Below, in pieces: positions 51,930 through 60,205 of a stretch of DNA of 60,205 nucleotides. Location: the NCBI GenBank assembly GCA_003553485.1, contig PWEJ01000066.1, positions 1 through 60,205 of the forward strand, read 5' to 3'. Below the pieces are notes generated by a model. It made no database searches and was not told where the DNA came from. It worked only from the letters and a program-made list of their open reading frames with translations. How positions within the stretch are numbered: the first letter of the stretch is position 1; the number at the start of each line of letters is the position of its first letter. Source of the DNA: Halanaerobiaceae bacterium (GTDB taxonomy: Bacteria > Bacillota > Halanaerobiia > Halanaerobiales > Halarsenatibacteraceae). Made by a program: the position numbers and the translations under genes.

Positions 51930-52577
51930 TCAATCTAAAAGTTCAGGCAATGTTTCTGACATGGCCTGTAAACGCTTTAATAGAGGTAATAGCTTGGCTT
52001 CTAATTTTGTTATTAATAAATCTATCTCTTTATTAACCTCTGTTAATTTGTAGTCACTCTCCCCTTTGGCTGACTCATTTTTTTGGTTTTCAATTTCCTT
52101 TATTAGGCTATTGATGGTTTTATTAACTTCTCTAATCCTGGATAGCAGATTATTATATCCTGACCTGAGTTTCTCATCTTCAATAGTGGACATAGCCTGG
52201 GACATAACCTTTACTGACATTTGTAAACTCTGCAGCGCTTTAAACAATTTAGCTCTACCCTGAGAAAAATCACCTGATTTTAATGTTTCAATTATCTCAG
52301 CAAAATTTTCTATCAAAGAAGGCAAAAATTCCTGCAGGTCATCTATTGAGTTTTCCAATAAACCAGTAACATTTTTTGTAGTTACTTCAATTCTGTTAAT
52401 ATTATTCAATCTGGGGTTCATCCCGATATCATTGGGGTTAAACTCCTCATCGTTGATAAAGAGATTGGCAATATTTCTGCCTTCCAGGTTATCAGATATT
52501 TTTTCCAGGAGCTCATTGAGTTTTTCTGCCGAATAATCTTGCTCAACCACTTTTTCACCATCTATATATAAATCCAT
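51930..52577 (-). CDS. Hypothetical helical (coiled-coil) protein
   Basis: A 215-residue soluble protein. Residues 1-70 look like a small alpha/beta region (MDLYIDGEKVVEQDYSAEKL). The remainder is long amphipathic helix with heptad-like spacing (LQEFLPSLIENFAEIIETL, LNKTINSLIKEIENQKNE-like segments). No signal peptide. AGAGGGGA precedes the ATG. It is convergent with the YihY gene. I do not recognise a family. Confidence 0.65.
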   Translation of the reverse strand: MDLYIDGEKVVEQDYSAEKLNELLEKISDNLEGRNIANLFINDEEFNPNDIGMNPRLNNINRIEVTTKNVTGLLENSIDDLQEFLPSLIENFAEIIETLKSGDFSQGRAKLFKALQSLQMSVKVMSQAMSTIEDEKLRSGYNNLLSRIREVNKTINSLIKEIENQKNESAKGESDYKLTEVNKEIDLLITKLEAKLLPLLKRLQAMSETLPELLD

Positions 52578-52775
52578 AGAGTATCCCCTCTCATTTTAAT
52601 ATTTTTCTCTGCTAATTTAATGGTATCAACTTTATATTATTAAGTAAAATATTTTAGCTTATATTTCTGATAAAAAATGATAACTTTCCTACTGGCTATT
52701 ATTTGACTTAAAGGATAAAATTAAGGTATTGTTATAATATATATATCAACAGGCTTAATATTAGGAGGGTTAATT

Positions 52776-53645
52776 ATGGTCAGAAAAGATGATGATAAAA
52801 TAATTAAACAATTAAAAGAAATTCTAACTACAGGTGTAAAGGAGTATACAGAAAAAGCTAAAGTGCAGACTGAATGGCGGGAACCATTAATAGCAATTGC
52901 CTCTGCTCAGGATGAGTTATTTTATCAGCTAAAATCAGTTATTAGTCCAGAACATAATCTGCCTAAAGACTTAGTGCCAGAGGCGAAATCAGTTATCTGT
53001 TATTTCCTTCCCTTTGCTGCTCCTATTCCTACTTCCAATGCTGTAGATACCATGAAGCCAGCAATGATTAATATTGAGGAACAAAACTTCACAGCAGAAA
53101 AGAAAAGAAAACTGGATAATAATAAATCAGCAAATATCCCCGAAAATCTGCGACCAACAACTTCCTGGGCAAAAGCTTACAAAGAAACCAATGATCTAAT
53201 AGGTATATTAAATAAAAAGCTAAAATCAACTCTGCAAGATTTAGGGGGCAGGGCTAATTATGCAGCTGCCACTGGCAATTTTTCGCCAGCAGAATTAATC
53301 AGTTACTGGTCCCACAAACACGCAGCTTATATTGCTGGACTGGGTACCTTTGGTCTTCATCAAATGTTAATTACCAGGGCTGGTTCTGCCGGCAGAATAG
53401 GAAGCCTGGTTACTGATTTGAAACTTCCAGTGACTGAACGACCGGAGCAGGAATACTGCCTGGCTAAAGCCGGTAAAGATTGTCAGCAATGTATTGATAG
53501 CTGTCACTTCAAAGCTTTAACTGCCGATAACAGGTTAAATAAAGAAAAGTGTTATGAAATTTTGCAGGCCAATGCCCGCTATTTTGCAGATGATAGTTTA
53601 GAAATATGCGGTAAATGTGTTTCAGGTGTTCCCTGTTCTATTTAA
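52776..53645 (+). CDS. QueG-like 4Fe-4S protein (epoxyqueuosine reductase family relative)
   Basis: A 289-residue cytoplasmic protein. The N-terminal half resembles the QueG cobalamin-binding region in layout (SVICYFLPFA, HKHAAYIAGLGTFGLHQMLITRAGSAGRIGSLVTD). The C-terminal part has two cysteine clusters, CLAKAGKDCQQCIDSC and CGKCVSGVPC, suited to two 4Fe-4S clusters. Without the full QueG C-terminal HEAT region it is a short relative rather than a proven queuosine enzyme. An extended -10 (TGTTATAAT at about 52730-52738) and AGGAGG precede it. Confidence 0.75.
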   Translation: MVRKDDDKIIKQLKEILTTGVKEYTEKAKVQTEWREPLIAIASAQDELFYQLKSVISPEHNLPKDLVPEAKSVICYFLPFAAPIPTSNAVDTMKPAMINIEEQNFTAEKKRKLDNNKSANIPENLRPTTSWAKAYKETNDLIGILNKKLKSTLQDLGGRANYAAATGNFSPAELISYWSHKHAAYIAGLGTFGLHQMLITRAGSAGRIGSLVTDLKLPVTERPEQEYCLAKAGKDCQQCIDSCHFKALTADNRLNKEKCYEILQANARYFADDSLEICGKCVSGVPCSI

Positions 53646-53667
53646 TCTTTCACCCTTTATCTTATAT

Positions 53668-54888
53668 TCATCCTATAATAATCACAGAGCCTGCCCAAAA
53701 AATTGCTAGTAAACCAGTTATAATAAACACAATGGGAATAGTTGCATAAATCAACAATAGGCCTAATAAAACCGGGGCAGCGGACATGCCAATATATTTC
53801 ATGGTATTAAAAAGGGAAATAACAGAACCAGCTATCTCTCTGGGAGGCAGATTGGTGACCCGATTATAAATTGTGGGATTGATAATCCCGGTGCCGGCTC
53901 CATATATAACCATGCTGATTAAAATAAAATAGCTCTCCTGGGGCCAAAAGGGCAGTAATATCAAGGAAACCGCCAATAAGAAAAAACCTAGAGCTGTACG
54001 TTGCTGCCATTCTAAATACTTAGCAAAAAAGTTAGCTTTAGTGGCAAAGGCAGCTCCCACCAAGCCCTGGGTTGAAAGAGAAAGACCGGCTACTATTTCT
54101 CCCAGACCATGATATTGATGGATAAATACCGGCAAAAAGGTTACCATGGCATAAAGAAAAAAATAAGCTGCAAAGGATTGGAATAAAACCACCCTAATAT
54201 CTCTTATTTGCAGAGTGTTTAACAAAGAGCTAAGATGTTTTGATAATTCATTAATCTCAAGCCTTTTTAAATTGGAAGAGGTCTCAGGTAATTTACCAAA
54301 AAATATAAGGGCCAAGATAAGAGAAAGTCCGTATACTGAAAAAACCAGGCGCCAATTGATTGCCGCTAAAAAACCTCCCAGGGAAGGAATAACAACAGCC
54401 CCAATAGAAATAGTACCAGTTAAAAGGCCCATTTTTTGCAAGCGATTTTCCCCTTCAAAGCAATCACTAATTATGGTCATCGCCACTGGTATCAGACCTG
54501 CAACACCTATACCCTGAAAAAATCTCCATATCAACAAAATAGCAAAATTAGGAGCAATAATGCTGCCAAGACCTGCTATACCATCTATGATAAGGCAGAT
54601 CAGGGCTACTTTACGCCTGCCTAAAGTATCGATAAAATAGCCAATTACCGGCAAACTAATTGCTGCTGATATGGTATAGACACTAAGTATTAATCCCAGC
54701 TGTTCTTCAGGAGCAGAAAAAGCCTCCCCTATGGCAGGTAAGCCTGGAGCTACCAGTCCTCCTCCCATCACACCAAAGGAACCCATTATTAATACCAGAA
54801 GGAGTAAAACTGGAGTCAAATTACCCCTGGTATTTTTTCTATCTTTAGACCTGTTAGTTGATTTTTTTTGTCTTGACAATCCCAACAT
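53668..54888 (-). CDS. Major facilitator superfamily drug/metabolite exporter
   Basis: A 406-residue carrier with about twelve membrane helices. GYFIDTLGRRKVALICLIIDG (about residues 84-104) is the MFS motif between helices 2 and 3, and WRFFQGIGVAGLIPVAMTIISD marks helix 4. The N-terminus carries about 25 basic and polar residues before helix 1. It resembles multidrug-type antiporters, but the substrate is not evident. It is convergent with the QueG-like gene and downstream of the fetAB-like pair. Confidence 0.88.
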   Translation of the reverse strand: MLGLSRQKKSTNRSKDRKNTRGNLTPVLLLLVLIMGSFGVMGGGLVAPGLPAIGEAFSAPEEQLGLILSVYTISAAISLPVIGYFIDTLGRRKVALICLIIDGIAGLGSIIAPNFAILLIWRFFQGIGVAGLIPVAMTIISDCFEGENRLQKMGLLTGTISIGAVVIPSLGGFLAAINWRLVFSVYGLSLILALIFFGKLPETSSNLKRLEINELSKHLSSLLNTLQIRDIRVVLFQSFAAYFFLYAMVTFLPVFIHQYHGLGEIVAGLSLSTQGLVGAAFATKANFFAKYLEWQQRTALGFFLLAVSLILLPFWPQESYFILISMVIYGAGTGIINPTIYNRVTNLPPREIAGSVISLFNTMKYIGMSAAPVLLGLLLIYATIPIVFIITGLLAIFWAGSVIIIG

Positions 54889-54912
54889 CCTCTCTAGGTC
54901 GACAGATTAATA

Positions 54913-55716
54913 TCAATCATCATTAAAAGTAAGTTGCATTCTTTCATTGAAATAAGTTCTCACACCAAGTTTGACTAAGATAAAGGTAGTCAGAGTAACG
55001 GAACCTAAAATTCCCATCATTATGGCAATTTGGTATCTAATGGCCAGCAGGGGGTCAACACCCGAAAGAATTTGACCGGTCATCATCCCGGGAAGGAAAA
55101 TTATCCCCATACCCACCATGGAGTTGATGGTGGGGAGAATTGAGTTATAAAAGGCCTGATTGGCTACCTTTTTAGTGGCCTGCTGCAGTGAAGCCCCTAA
55201 CATCAGGGCAGCTTCTATTTTTTGGGGATCTTTTTTGATCTGATTAACAAGATACTCAACTCCCAGGGAAATCCCGGTCATAGAGTTTCCAATTATCATC
55301 CCGGCAATGGGAATAAAATATCTTGGATAATACCAGGGTGTCAAGCCAATTACCAGCAACAGAAAGAAAAAGAGAGTAAAGACTGTACCTGCTGCCATTG
55401 AAATAACTGTAACTTTTTTCATTTTAAAAGATAATTCTGTACTTACCCGGGCTATTATGTTCTGGATAGCAAAACCCTCCATAACAATTAAAATCAGCAG
55501 GGTTATCCCGGGATGGGGCATCTCAAAGATATATTCCAGCAAAAATCCCACCAGGACCAGCTGGATAGTCATTCTCGTAGCTGCTAAAATTATCTGCTTC
55601 TCCTTATCTATACCCTGTTTTCTAACAATGAGAATTAAAATTAAAACAAAAAAGTAAGCAATTAGCAATTGCAAAAGTGGAATATCAATTACCTCTCCAT
55701 TAGCTATCGAATCCAT
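54913..55716 (-). CDS. fetB: ABC transporter permease, FetB/UPF0014 family
   Basis: A 267-residue membrane protein with about seven helices. The UPF0014 signature is visible: RMTIQLVLVGFLLEYIFE, GMIIGNSMTGISLGVEYL, EAALMLGASLQQATKKVANQAFYNSILPTINSMVGMGIIFLPGMMTGQIL. In E. coli FetAB takes part in iron export under oxidative stress; other members may act differently. The ATG overlaps fetA by 17 bases, so both subunits are made together. Confidence 0.85.
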   Translation of the reverse strand: MDSIANGEVIDIPLLQLLIAYFFVLILILIVRKQGIDKEKQIILAATRMTIQLVLVGFLLEYIFEMPHPGITLLILIVMEGFAIQNIIARVSTELSFKMKKVTVISMAAGTVFTLFFFLLLVIGLTPWYYPRYFIPIAGMIIGNSMTGISLGVEYLVNQIKKDPQKIEAALMLGASLQQATKKVANQAFYNSILPTINSMVGMGIIFLPGMMTGQILSGVDPLLAIRYQIAIMMGILGSVTLTTFILVKLGVRTYFNERMQLTFNDD

Positions 55717-56347
55717 GATAGTCCTCCTTTAAACTTCCCTCAGCGATGATGATTTGCTGGTCAGCAATACTATTGGTTAATTCAGGTGAATGGGTCACCA
55801 TAATTATCCTGCATTCCTCTTCAAGGGCATAATCAGCCAGATAATGCAAAATATGTTTTTCGTTTTCTGTATCCAAAGAAGCAGTTGGTTCATCTAAGAG
55901 CAATATTTCTGGCTGCAATAATAAAAGTCTGGCCAGAGCCACTCTCTGCTTTTCTCCGCCAGAAAGCTCAGTGCTACTGGCTGTTAATTTTTTATTGAGA
56001 TTAACTCTGGCTAATAGATTTTGATATTGTTTTTTGGCATAACCCCTTTGCCGGGCGAATTCTGCGGCCATCTCGAATTCCTCTTCAATGGTATTTCCAA
56101 ACATAATTGGATTCTGGCCTAACATTTTTACCTGCTGGCGAAGTTCTAGAGGAGGATAATTTTCTAAAGCCTTATCTTTAAGGTAAATCTTCCCCCGGTC
56201 AGGAGAAATGAAATTTATCAGCAGGCGCAATAAAGTAGTTTTGCCTCCACCGCTGGGGCCACTTATTGAGGTTATTTTCTCATGACCCAGGGTCAACTCT
56301 TTAATTGCCAGGATATCTTTATATGCTATATCTTTTAACTTATACAT
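55700..56347 (-). CDS. fetA: ABC transporter ATP-binding protein, FetA-type
   Basis: A 215-residue ATPase: Walker A GPSGGGKT (residues 30-37), Q-loop MLGQNPIMFG, ABC signature LSGGEKQRVALARLLL, Walker B EILLLDEPTASLD and the switch histidine in MVTHSPEL. It powers the FetB-type permease. Substrate assignment to iron follows the family name only. Confidence 0.88.
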   Translation of the reverse strand: MYKLKDIAYKDILAIKELTLGHEKITSISGPSGGGKTTLLRLLINFISPDRGKIYLKDKALENYPPLELRQQVKMLGQNPIMFGNTIEEEFEMAAEFARQRGYAKKQYQNLLARVNLNKKLTASSTELSGGEKQRVALARLLLLQPEILLLDEPTASLDTENEKHILHYLADYALEEECRIIMVTHSPELTNSIADQQIIIAEGSLKEDYHGFDS

Positions 56348-56526
56348 GTTTTCCTCCTGTTAAAGCAGATTAATTTTATATATATTCACTATTATGGTAA
56401 CAAAATATTTTATAAAGGGCAAAAAAGACAGCTATTTTATTGTTTTTAGCAGGAATTCACTATTATTTCTCTAATAGTTTATATAGCAGCGTTATGATAA
56501 TTTAGTAACACACCATCACTTTAAAG

Positions 56527-56540
56527 CCCAAAATTTTGGG
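56527..56540. promoter_or_regulatory. 14-bp perfect palindrome in front of the oligopeptide ABC operon
   Basis: CCCAAAATTTTGGG lies 27 bases before the start codon, between the promoter region and the AGGGAGGAG ribosome site. It could be an operator. The rest of the 220-base gap (56348-56567) is AT-rich. Confidence 0.4.
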
Positions 56541-56567
56541 TAACTGAAAGCAGGGAGGAGAAATAAG

Positions 56568-58085
56568 ATGAGCAAAAAACTTTTAGTACTTATGATGGCT
56601 TCTTTTTTACTGTTGGGATTATTGGTACCTGTTACTGTTATGGCAGAAGAAACCAGGGATGATCTAATAATTGCCGGAACTCAAGATCCGGACAATCTGG
56701 ATCCTCGTTTAACAACCTCAGAATATTCTCGCGAAGTAATGGAGCTAGTATATAATTCCTTGGTATATTTAAACGAGGATTTGGAGATTGAATATGATCT
56801 TGCTGAAGACCTGGAGACTCCAGATGATACAACTTATATTTTCCATTTGAGGGATGATGTCACCTGGCACGATGGCGAACCCTTTACTGCCGAAGATGTA
56901 GTTTTTACTTATGAGGCAATAGCCGATGAAGAATTTGGTTCCCCTCACCGAGATAGAACCTGGTTCGATACTGTAGAAGCTTTAGATGATTATACAGTTA
57001 AATTCACCACTGAAGAACCCAATGCGGCAACATTAACTGGTCTGCGCAGATTTATTGCCCCGGCCCATCTAGCTCCAGAAGAATCCTATGAGGAGGAGCC
57101 TGGCACTTTTGCCTATGAACCAGTGGGAACCGGCCCTTATACTTTAGAAGAATGGGTACCAGATGATTATATCAGATTAGAAAGAAATGAGGATTATTTT
57201 GAAGGCCCGGCTAATTTAGAAACAATTATCAGACGGGTAATCCCTGAAGATGAAACCAGATATACAGAGCTTCTGGCAGGCGAGGTTGACATGGCGGAAC
57301 CCCCAGAAAGAGAAATTGATGCTCTGGATCAGAATGATGATTTTACTGTCGAAAGTTCAGAGACCTTAAATTATTTCCCTGTAGCTATCAATCATGATTA
57401 TGATGGTCATGACAAATTAGATGACGTGAGAGTGCGTCAGGCGCTAAATTATGCAATAGATAAGGAGACCATAGTCAATCATATCTGGCCCACTGCCACT
57501 GTAATGCACAGCCCCATCGTTCCAGATACCTGGGCCCATGATCCGGAAGCAATTTATCAATACGAGTATAATCCGGAAAAAGCTGAGGAACTTCTGGCCG
57601 AGGCTGGCTACGAAGATGGTATAACCTTATCGCTGGTAATGTCAGATGCTACTGACAACGTTGAGTTTGGTGAGATTATTCGTCACTATTATGAAGAAGC
57701 AGGCATTAACTTAGAGGTAAATACCATGGAGTTTAGCTCAGCTTTATCTCAAATTTTAGATGGTGATTTTCAACTTTACTTCATGGGGTCAACAGGTATG
57801 TACGATCCTCATGATTTCATGAATCGCTTTACTCACGGAGAAGGAACCACTGCCTATGATAACGAAGAGTTTAATGAATTAGTAGATGAGGCAGTCACTA
57901 TTGTTGATGATCAGGATAAAAGAGCTGAATTATACTCAGAAGCTCAAAAGATTATGACAGAAGATGCCTACAATGTTCCACTTTATAACTCCCAGGTAAC
58001 CATGGCCTGGAATGCTGACTTTGATTTTAATTATAATTATATAGAACGCTATCGCAACTTGCCGGAAGCCAGCTGGTCAGAATAA
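56568..58085 (+). CDS. ABC transporter substrate-binding protein, family 5 (peptide/nickel type)
   Basis: A 505-residue periplasmic binding protein. The signal peptide (residues 1-25) ends in VMA-EE and has no lipobox cysteine, so it should be free in a periplasm; this fits a diderm cell. Family 5 motifs: DPDNLDPRLTTSEYSREVMELVYNSLV, DDVTWHDGEPFTAEDVVFTYEAI, GTGPYTLEEW, VRQALNYAIDKETIV, YNPEKAEELLAEAGY. It is very acidic. It binds peptides, opines, nickel chelates or sugars; the ligand is not predictable by eye. It opens an operon with two permeases. Confidence 0.92.
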   Translation: MSKKLLVLMMASFLLLGLLVPVTVMAEETRDDLIIAGTQDPDNLDPRLTTSEYSREVMELVYNSLVYLNEDLEIEYDLAEDLETPDDTTYIFHLRDDVTWHDGEPFTAEDVVFTYEAIADEEFGSPHRDRTWFDTVEALDDYTVKFTTEEPNAATLTGLRRFIAPAHLAPEESYEEEPGTFAYEPVGTGPYTLEEWVPDDYIRLERNEDYFEGPANLETIIRRVIPEDETRYTELLAGEVDMAEPPEREIDALDQNDDFTVESSETLNYFPVAINHDYDGHDKLDDVRVRQALNYAIDKETIVNHIWPTATVMHSPIVPDTWAHDPEAIYQYEYNPEKAEELLAEAGYEDGITLSLVMSDATDNVEFGEIIRHYYEEAGINLEVNTMEFSSALSQILDGDFQLYFMGSTGMYDPHDFMNRFTHGEGTTAYDNEEFNELVDEAVTIVDDQDKRAELYSEAQKIMTEDAYNVPLYNSQVTMAWNADFDFNYNYIERYRNLPEASWSE

Positions 58086-58139
58086 ATTTAACCTGTATTT
58101 AATCCTGGCAATTTAAGGTCTTTTAATTTAGTCAAAGTA

Positions 58140-58171
58140 ATAGCAGGCAGATAATTTTATCTGCCTGCTAT
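58140..58171 (+). promoter_or_regulatory. Strong intercistronic hairpin after the binding-protein gene
   Basis: A perfect 15-bp stem with a 2-base loop (arms 58140-58154 and 58157-58171; core AGCAGGCAGATAA / TTATCTGCCTGCT) lies between the binding protein and the permease genes. No U-run follows, so it is more likely an RNA stabiliser or partial attenuator that favours excess binding protein. Confidence 0.75.
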
Positions 58172-58216
58172 AATATATTATTCTAATTGTATTATCAAAG
58201 GATGGTGAGAGCTTCC

Positions 58217-59137
58217 TTGCATATCTATATTATCAAAAGAGTTCTGCAAACAATCCCCGTTATAATTTTCGTTACAATTATTACTTTTATGTTAATCCAT
58301 ATTGCACCGGGAGACCCGGCTCTTATGAGAGCAGGACAGGATGCTTCTCAGGAGCAGATAGAGACAATAAGAGAAAGTATGGGGTTAAACCTGCCTGTTC
58401 ACCAGCAATATTATCAGTGGATGGAGGGGCTATTCCGGGGAGATTTAGGTTTCTCGCTCCAGGATGGTCGTCCTGTTTTTCCCACTTTAATAAGGAGGAT
58501 GCCAGCAACTTTATTGTTGGTTTTCTTTTCTTTCTTAGTTTCTATTATAATAGGTGTACCCATAGGAGTGCTTTCTGCAGTCAAAAGAAATTCTGTAGTT
58601 GATTCTATCTCCCGAATACTGGCCCTCCTGGGGCTTTCTATGCCTAATTTTTGGATGGCATTAATGTTAATACTGGTTTTTTCTTTTCATTTTCAACTTT
58701 TACCGGCCAGTGGCTCAGGTTCTTTACTGCACTTGATAATGCCCAGTATAGCTCTGGGTCTGCCTTCTGCCGGTTTGATTACCAGATTAACTCGTTCCAG
58801 TATTCTGGAAGTCTTAAATGAAGATTATATCAGGACAGCCTACTCTAAGGGTTTAAAAAAACAAATAGTAATTTATAAGCATGCCTTAAAAAATGCTCTT
58901 TTGCCAGTAGTAACAATAATAGGCCTGCAGATAGGATACAGGCTGGGAGGTTCAGTAGTAATTGAAAGTGTTTTTGCTTATCCCGGTATAGGCAGGTTTG
59001 CCTATCGCAGAATGCTGGCCAGAGACTATCCTATGATCATGGGAAATTTATTAATATTTTCCTTTACTTTTATCTTCATAAATCTACTGACTGATATATT
59101 ATATGGCTTTCTCAATCCCAGGATTCGCTTTGATTAA
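58217..59137 (+). CDS. ABC transporter permease, DppB/OppB type
   Basis: A 306-residue permease with six membrane helices. IYIIKRVLQTIPVIIFVTIITFMLIHIAPGDPA is the standard N-terminus of DppB-type subunits; the EAA loop is EVLNEDYIRTAYSKGLKKQIVIYKHALKNALLPVVT. TTG at 58217 is favoured because GGTGAG lies about seven bases upstream and the protein then begins as its relatives do; an earlier TTG at 58187 has no ribosome site. Confidence 0.92.
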   Translation: MHIYIIKRVLQTIPVIIFVTIITFMLIHIAPGDPALMRAGQDASQEQIETIRESMGLNLPVHQQYYQWMEGLFRGDLGFSLQDGRPVFPTLIRRMPATLLLVFFSFLVSIIIGVPIGVLSAVKRNSVVDSISRILALLGLSMPNFWMALMLILVFSFHFQLLPASGSGSLLHLIMPSIALGLPSAGLITRLTRSSILEVLNEDYIRTAYSKGLKKQIVIYKHALKNALLPVVTIIGLQIGYRLGGSVVIESVFAYPGIGRFAYRRMLARDYPMIMGNLLIFSFTFIFINLLTDILYGFLNPRIRFD

Positions 59138-59229
59138 GTTGTCTGAACTGATAAAAGCAAAACACCTGATTTTTATCTATCAGGATAACAGGTATTGAGT
59201 AAATTTCATTACGTCAAGGAGGTTCCTTC

Positions 59230-60126
59230 GTGCCTAAAGCAAACCCCCAGTTGAAGAAAAGCAATAAACAACAAAAAGCAGGAAAAAGGAGCAGTAATTT
59301 TAAAGATAACGTCTTAAAAGAACTAAAATCCAGCCCCACCACTATGATTGGTTTAGTGATTGTAGCAATATTTATTTTCCTGGCAATTTTCGGTCCTTAT
59401 CTAACCCCCCATGACCCTTTCGGTCAGGAACTCATTAGATCACATGAACCCCCCAGTTTTAGCCATCCTCTGGGTACTGATTATTTTGGACAGGATGTGC
59501 TCAGTCGGATTATTTTTGGAGCTCGTATCTCCGTCATGGTGGGAATAGTTGTTGTACTTTTAAGGGCTAGTATTGGAATTTTAGTCGGTTTAGTCTCCGG
59601 TTATTTTGGATGCTGGTTAGAGAGTATATTAATGCGGCTAGTTGATGCCTTTATAGCTTTTCCAGGTATTCTGCTGGCTTTAGCTATTATGGCCATTAGA
59701 GGGCAGGGTATAGAAAATGTGATTTTAGCTCTGACCATTACTGGTTGGCCCAGATTTGCTCGTTTAACGCGCAGTGAAGTTATTTCCTTAAAGGAAAAAG
59801 AGTACGTTACCGCTGCCCGGGGATTAGGAGCTTCAAATATAAAAATAATGCTGAGTCATATTATGCCCAACTGTATACCGACAATAATCGTCTATGCCAC
59901 TATGGGGATTGCTACTCCTATTCTAGCTGAAGCCGGACTTAGTTTTTTAGGGCTGGGAGCAACGGCAGAGCAGGCTACCTGGGGTTTCCAAATGTCTTTA
60001 GAAAGGCAATATATGCGGACAGCCTGGTGGGGAGTCACCTTCCCGGGCATAGCTATCATGCTGGTGGTTTTGGGCTTTAATCTTTTGGGAGATGGACTCA
60101 GAGATGCCATGGACCCTCATATATAA
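59230..60126 (+). CDS. ABC transporter permease, DppC/OppC type
   Basis: A 298-residue permease. A basic N-terminal tail (about 35 residues, many Lys) precedes the OppC_N-type helix (TTMIGLVIVAIFIFLAIFGPYLTPHDP), then HPLGTDYFGQDVLSRIIFGARISVMVG, and the EAA loop EVISLKEKEYVTAARGLGASNIKIMLSHIMPN. The start is GTG at 59230 with AAGGAGG seven bases upstream. It pairs with the DppB-type subunit; a small hairpin (about 59168-59188) lies between them. The ATPase genes of the operon are expected beyond the right edge; the last 79 bases show nothing. Confidence 0.93.
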   Translation: MPKANPQLKKSNKQQKAGKRSSNFKDNVLKELKSSPTTMIGLVIVAIFIFLAIFGPYLTPHDPFGQELIRSHEPPSFSHPLGTDYFGQDVLSRIIFGARISVMVGIVVVLLRASIGILVGLVSGYFGCWLESILMRLVDAFIAFPGILLALAIMAIRGQGIENVILALTITGWPRFARLTRSEVISLKEKEYVTAARGLGASNIKIMLSHIMPNCIPTIIVYATMGIATPILAEAGLSFLGLGATAEQATWGFQMSLERQYMRTAWWGVTFPGIAIMLVVLGFNLLGDGLRDAMDPHI

Positions 60127-60205
60127 ATTATTACTGGAATAATTATAATCTTTCTGCCAGCCAGGCAACTTTTCGCAATCTAAGTTCTCTTCCTAACTCT
60201 GGCCC

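Overview
The window reads like a chromosome segment of an anaerobic, salt-adapted, diderm member of the Bacillota, most like the order Halanaerobiales. This placement is inference from gene content and protein style. Many proteins are rich in Asp and Glu (the oligopeptide-binding protein, the amidase, the GerMN protein). Gene content is Firmicute-like (GerMN, YaaR, UPF0340, ECF transporter RibU, RpoD of about 367 residues). Outer-membrane-type traits also appear: a solute-binding protein with a cleavable signal and no lipobox, and a CcmE-like heme chaperone. There are no insertion sequences, CRISPR arrays or phage genes, and coding density is high.

Layout. 1-2.8 kb: a prepilin cut by the window edge, an XRE/DUF2975 pair, a DUF429 protein and mobB. 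2.8-14.6 kb: tatA, the riboflavin transporter ribU, and a minus-strand operon ppa-hemA-sirC-hemC-cobA/hemD-ahbC-hemB-ahbD-ahbA-ahbB-hemL, which encodes nearly the whole siroheme-dependent route from glutamyl-tRNA to heme b. A probable stand-alone small RNA lies just upstream on the other strand. 14.9-22.6 kb: ogt, fxsA, pyruvate carboxylase, rhomboid protease, UPF0340, a 5'-nucleotidase-like protein that has lost metal ligands, and tRNA-His and tRNA-Arg. 22.7-35.6 kb: a long minus-strand run amidase-gerMN // mutS-mutL-mutE-methylaspartate ammonia-lyase-P-loop protein-rph-rdgB-citE-like-sucC-like-sucD-like. 35.6-45.2 kb: yaaR, an exported ankyrin protein, a DUF523/DUF1722 gene that seems to start at AUU, a sodium symporter flanked by a 19-bp inverted repeat, peroxiredoxin, threonine aldolase, FmdB, HD-GYP and rpoD. 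45.2-60.2 kb: a ccmE variant, the copper ATPase copA with a CsoR-like operator, a nitroreductase, several unknown genes, a YihY protein, a QueG-like Fe-S protein, an MFS carrier, FetAB-like ABC genes and the start of an oligopeptide ABC operon running off the right edge.

How the genes fit together. Heme synthesis, CcmE, MobB and TatA point to an anaerobic respirer that makes c-type cytochromes and Tat-exported molybdoenzymes; no terminal reductase is visible. The glutamate mutase block makes mesaconate from glutamate. The acyl-CoA synthetase pair plus the CitE-like lyase in the same gene run suggest that the resulting C5 acid is activated to a CoA ester and cleaved, instead of using a classical three-subunit citramalate lyase. 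This is the strongest candidate here for an under-described system, together with its P-loop partner protein of unknown role.
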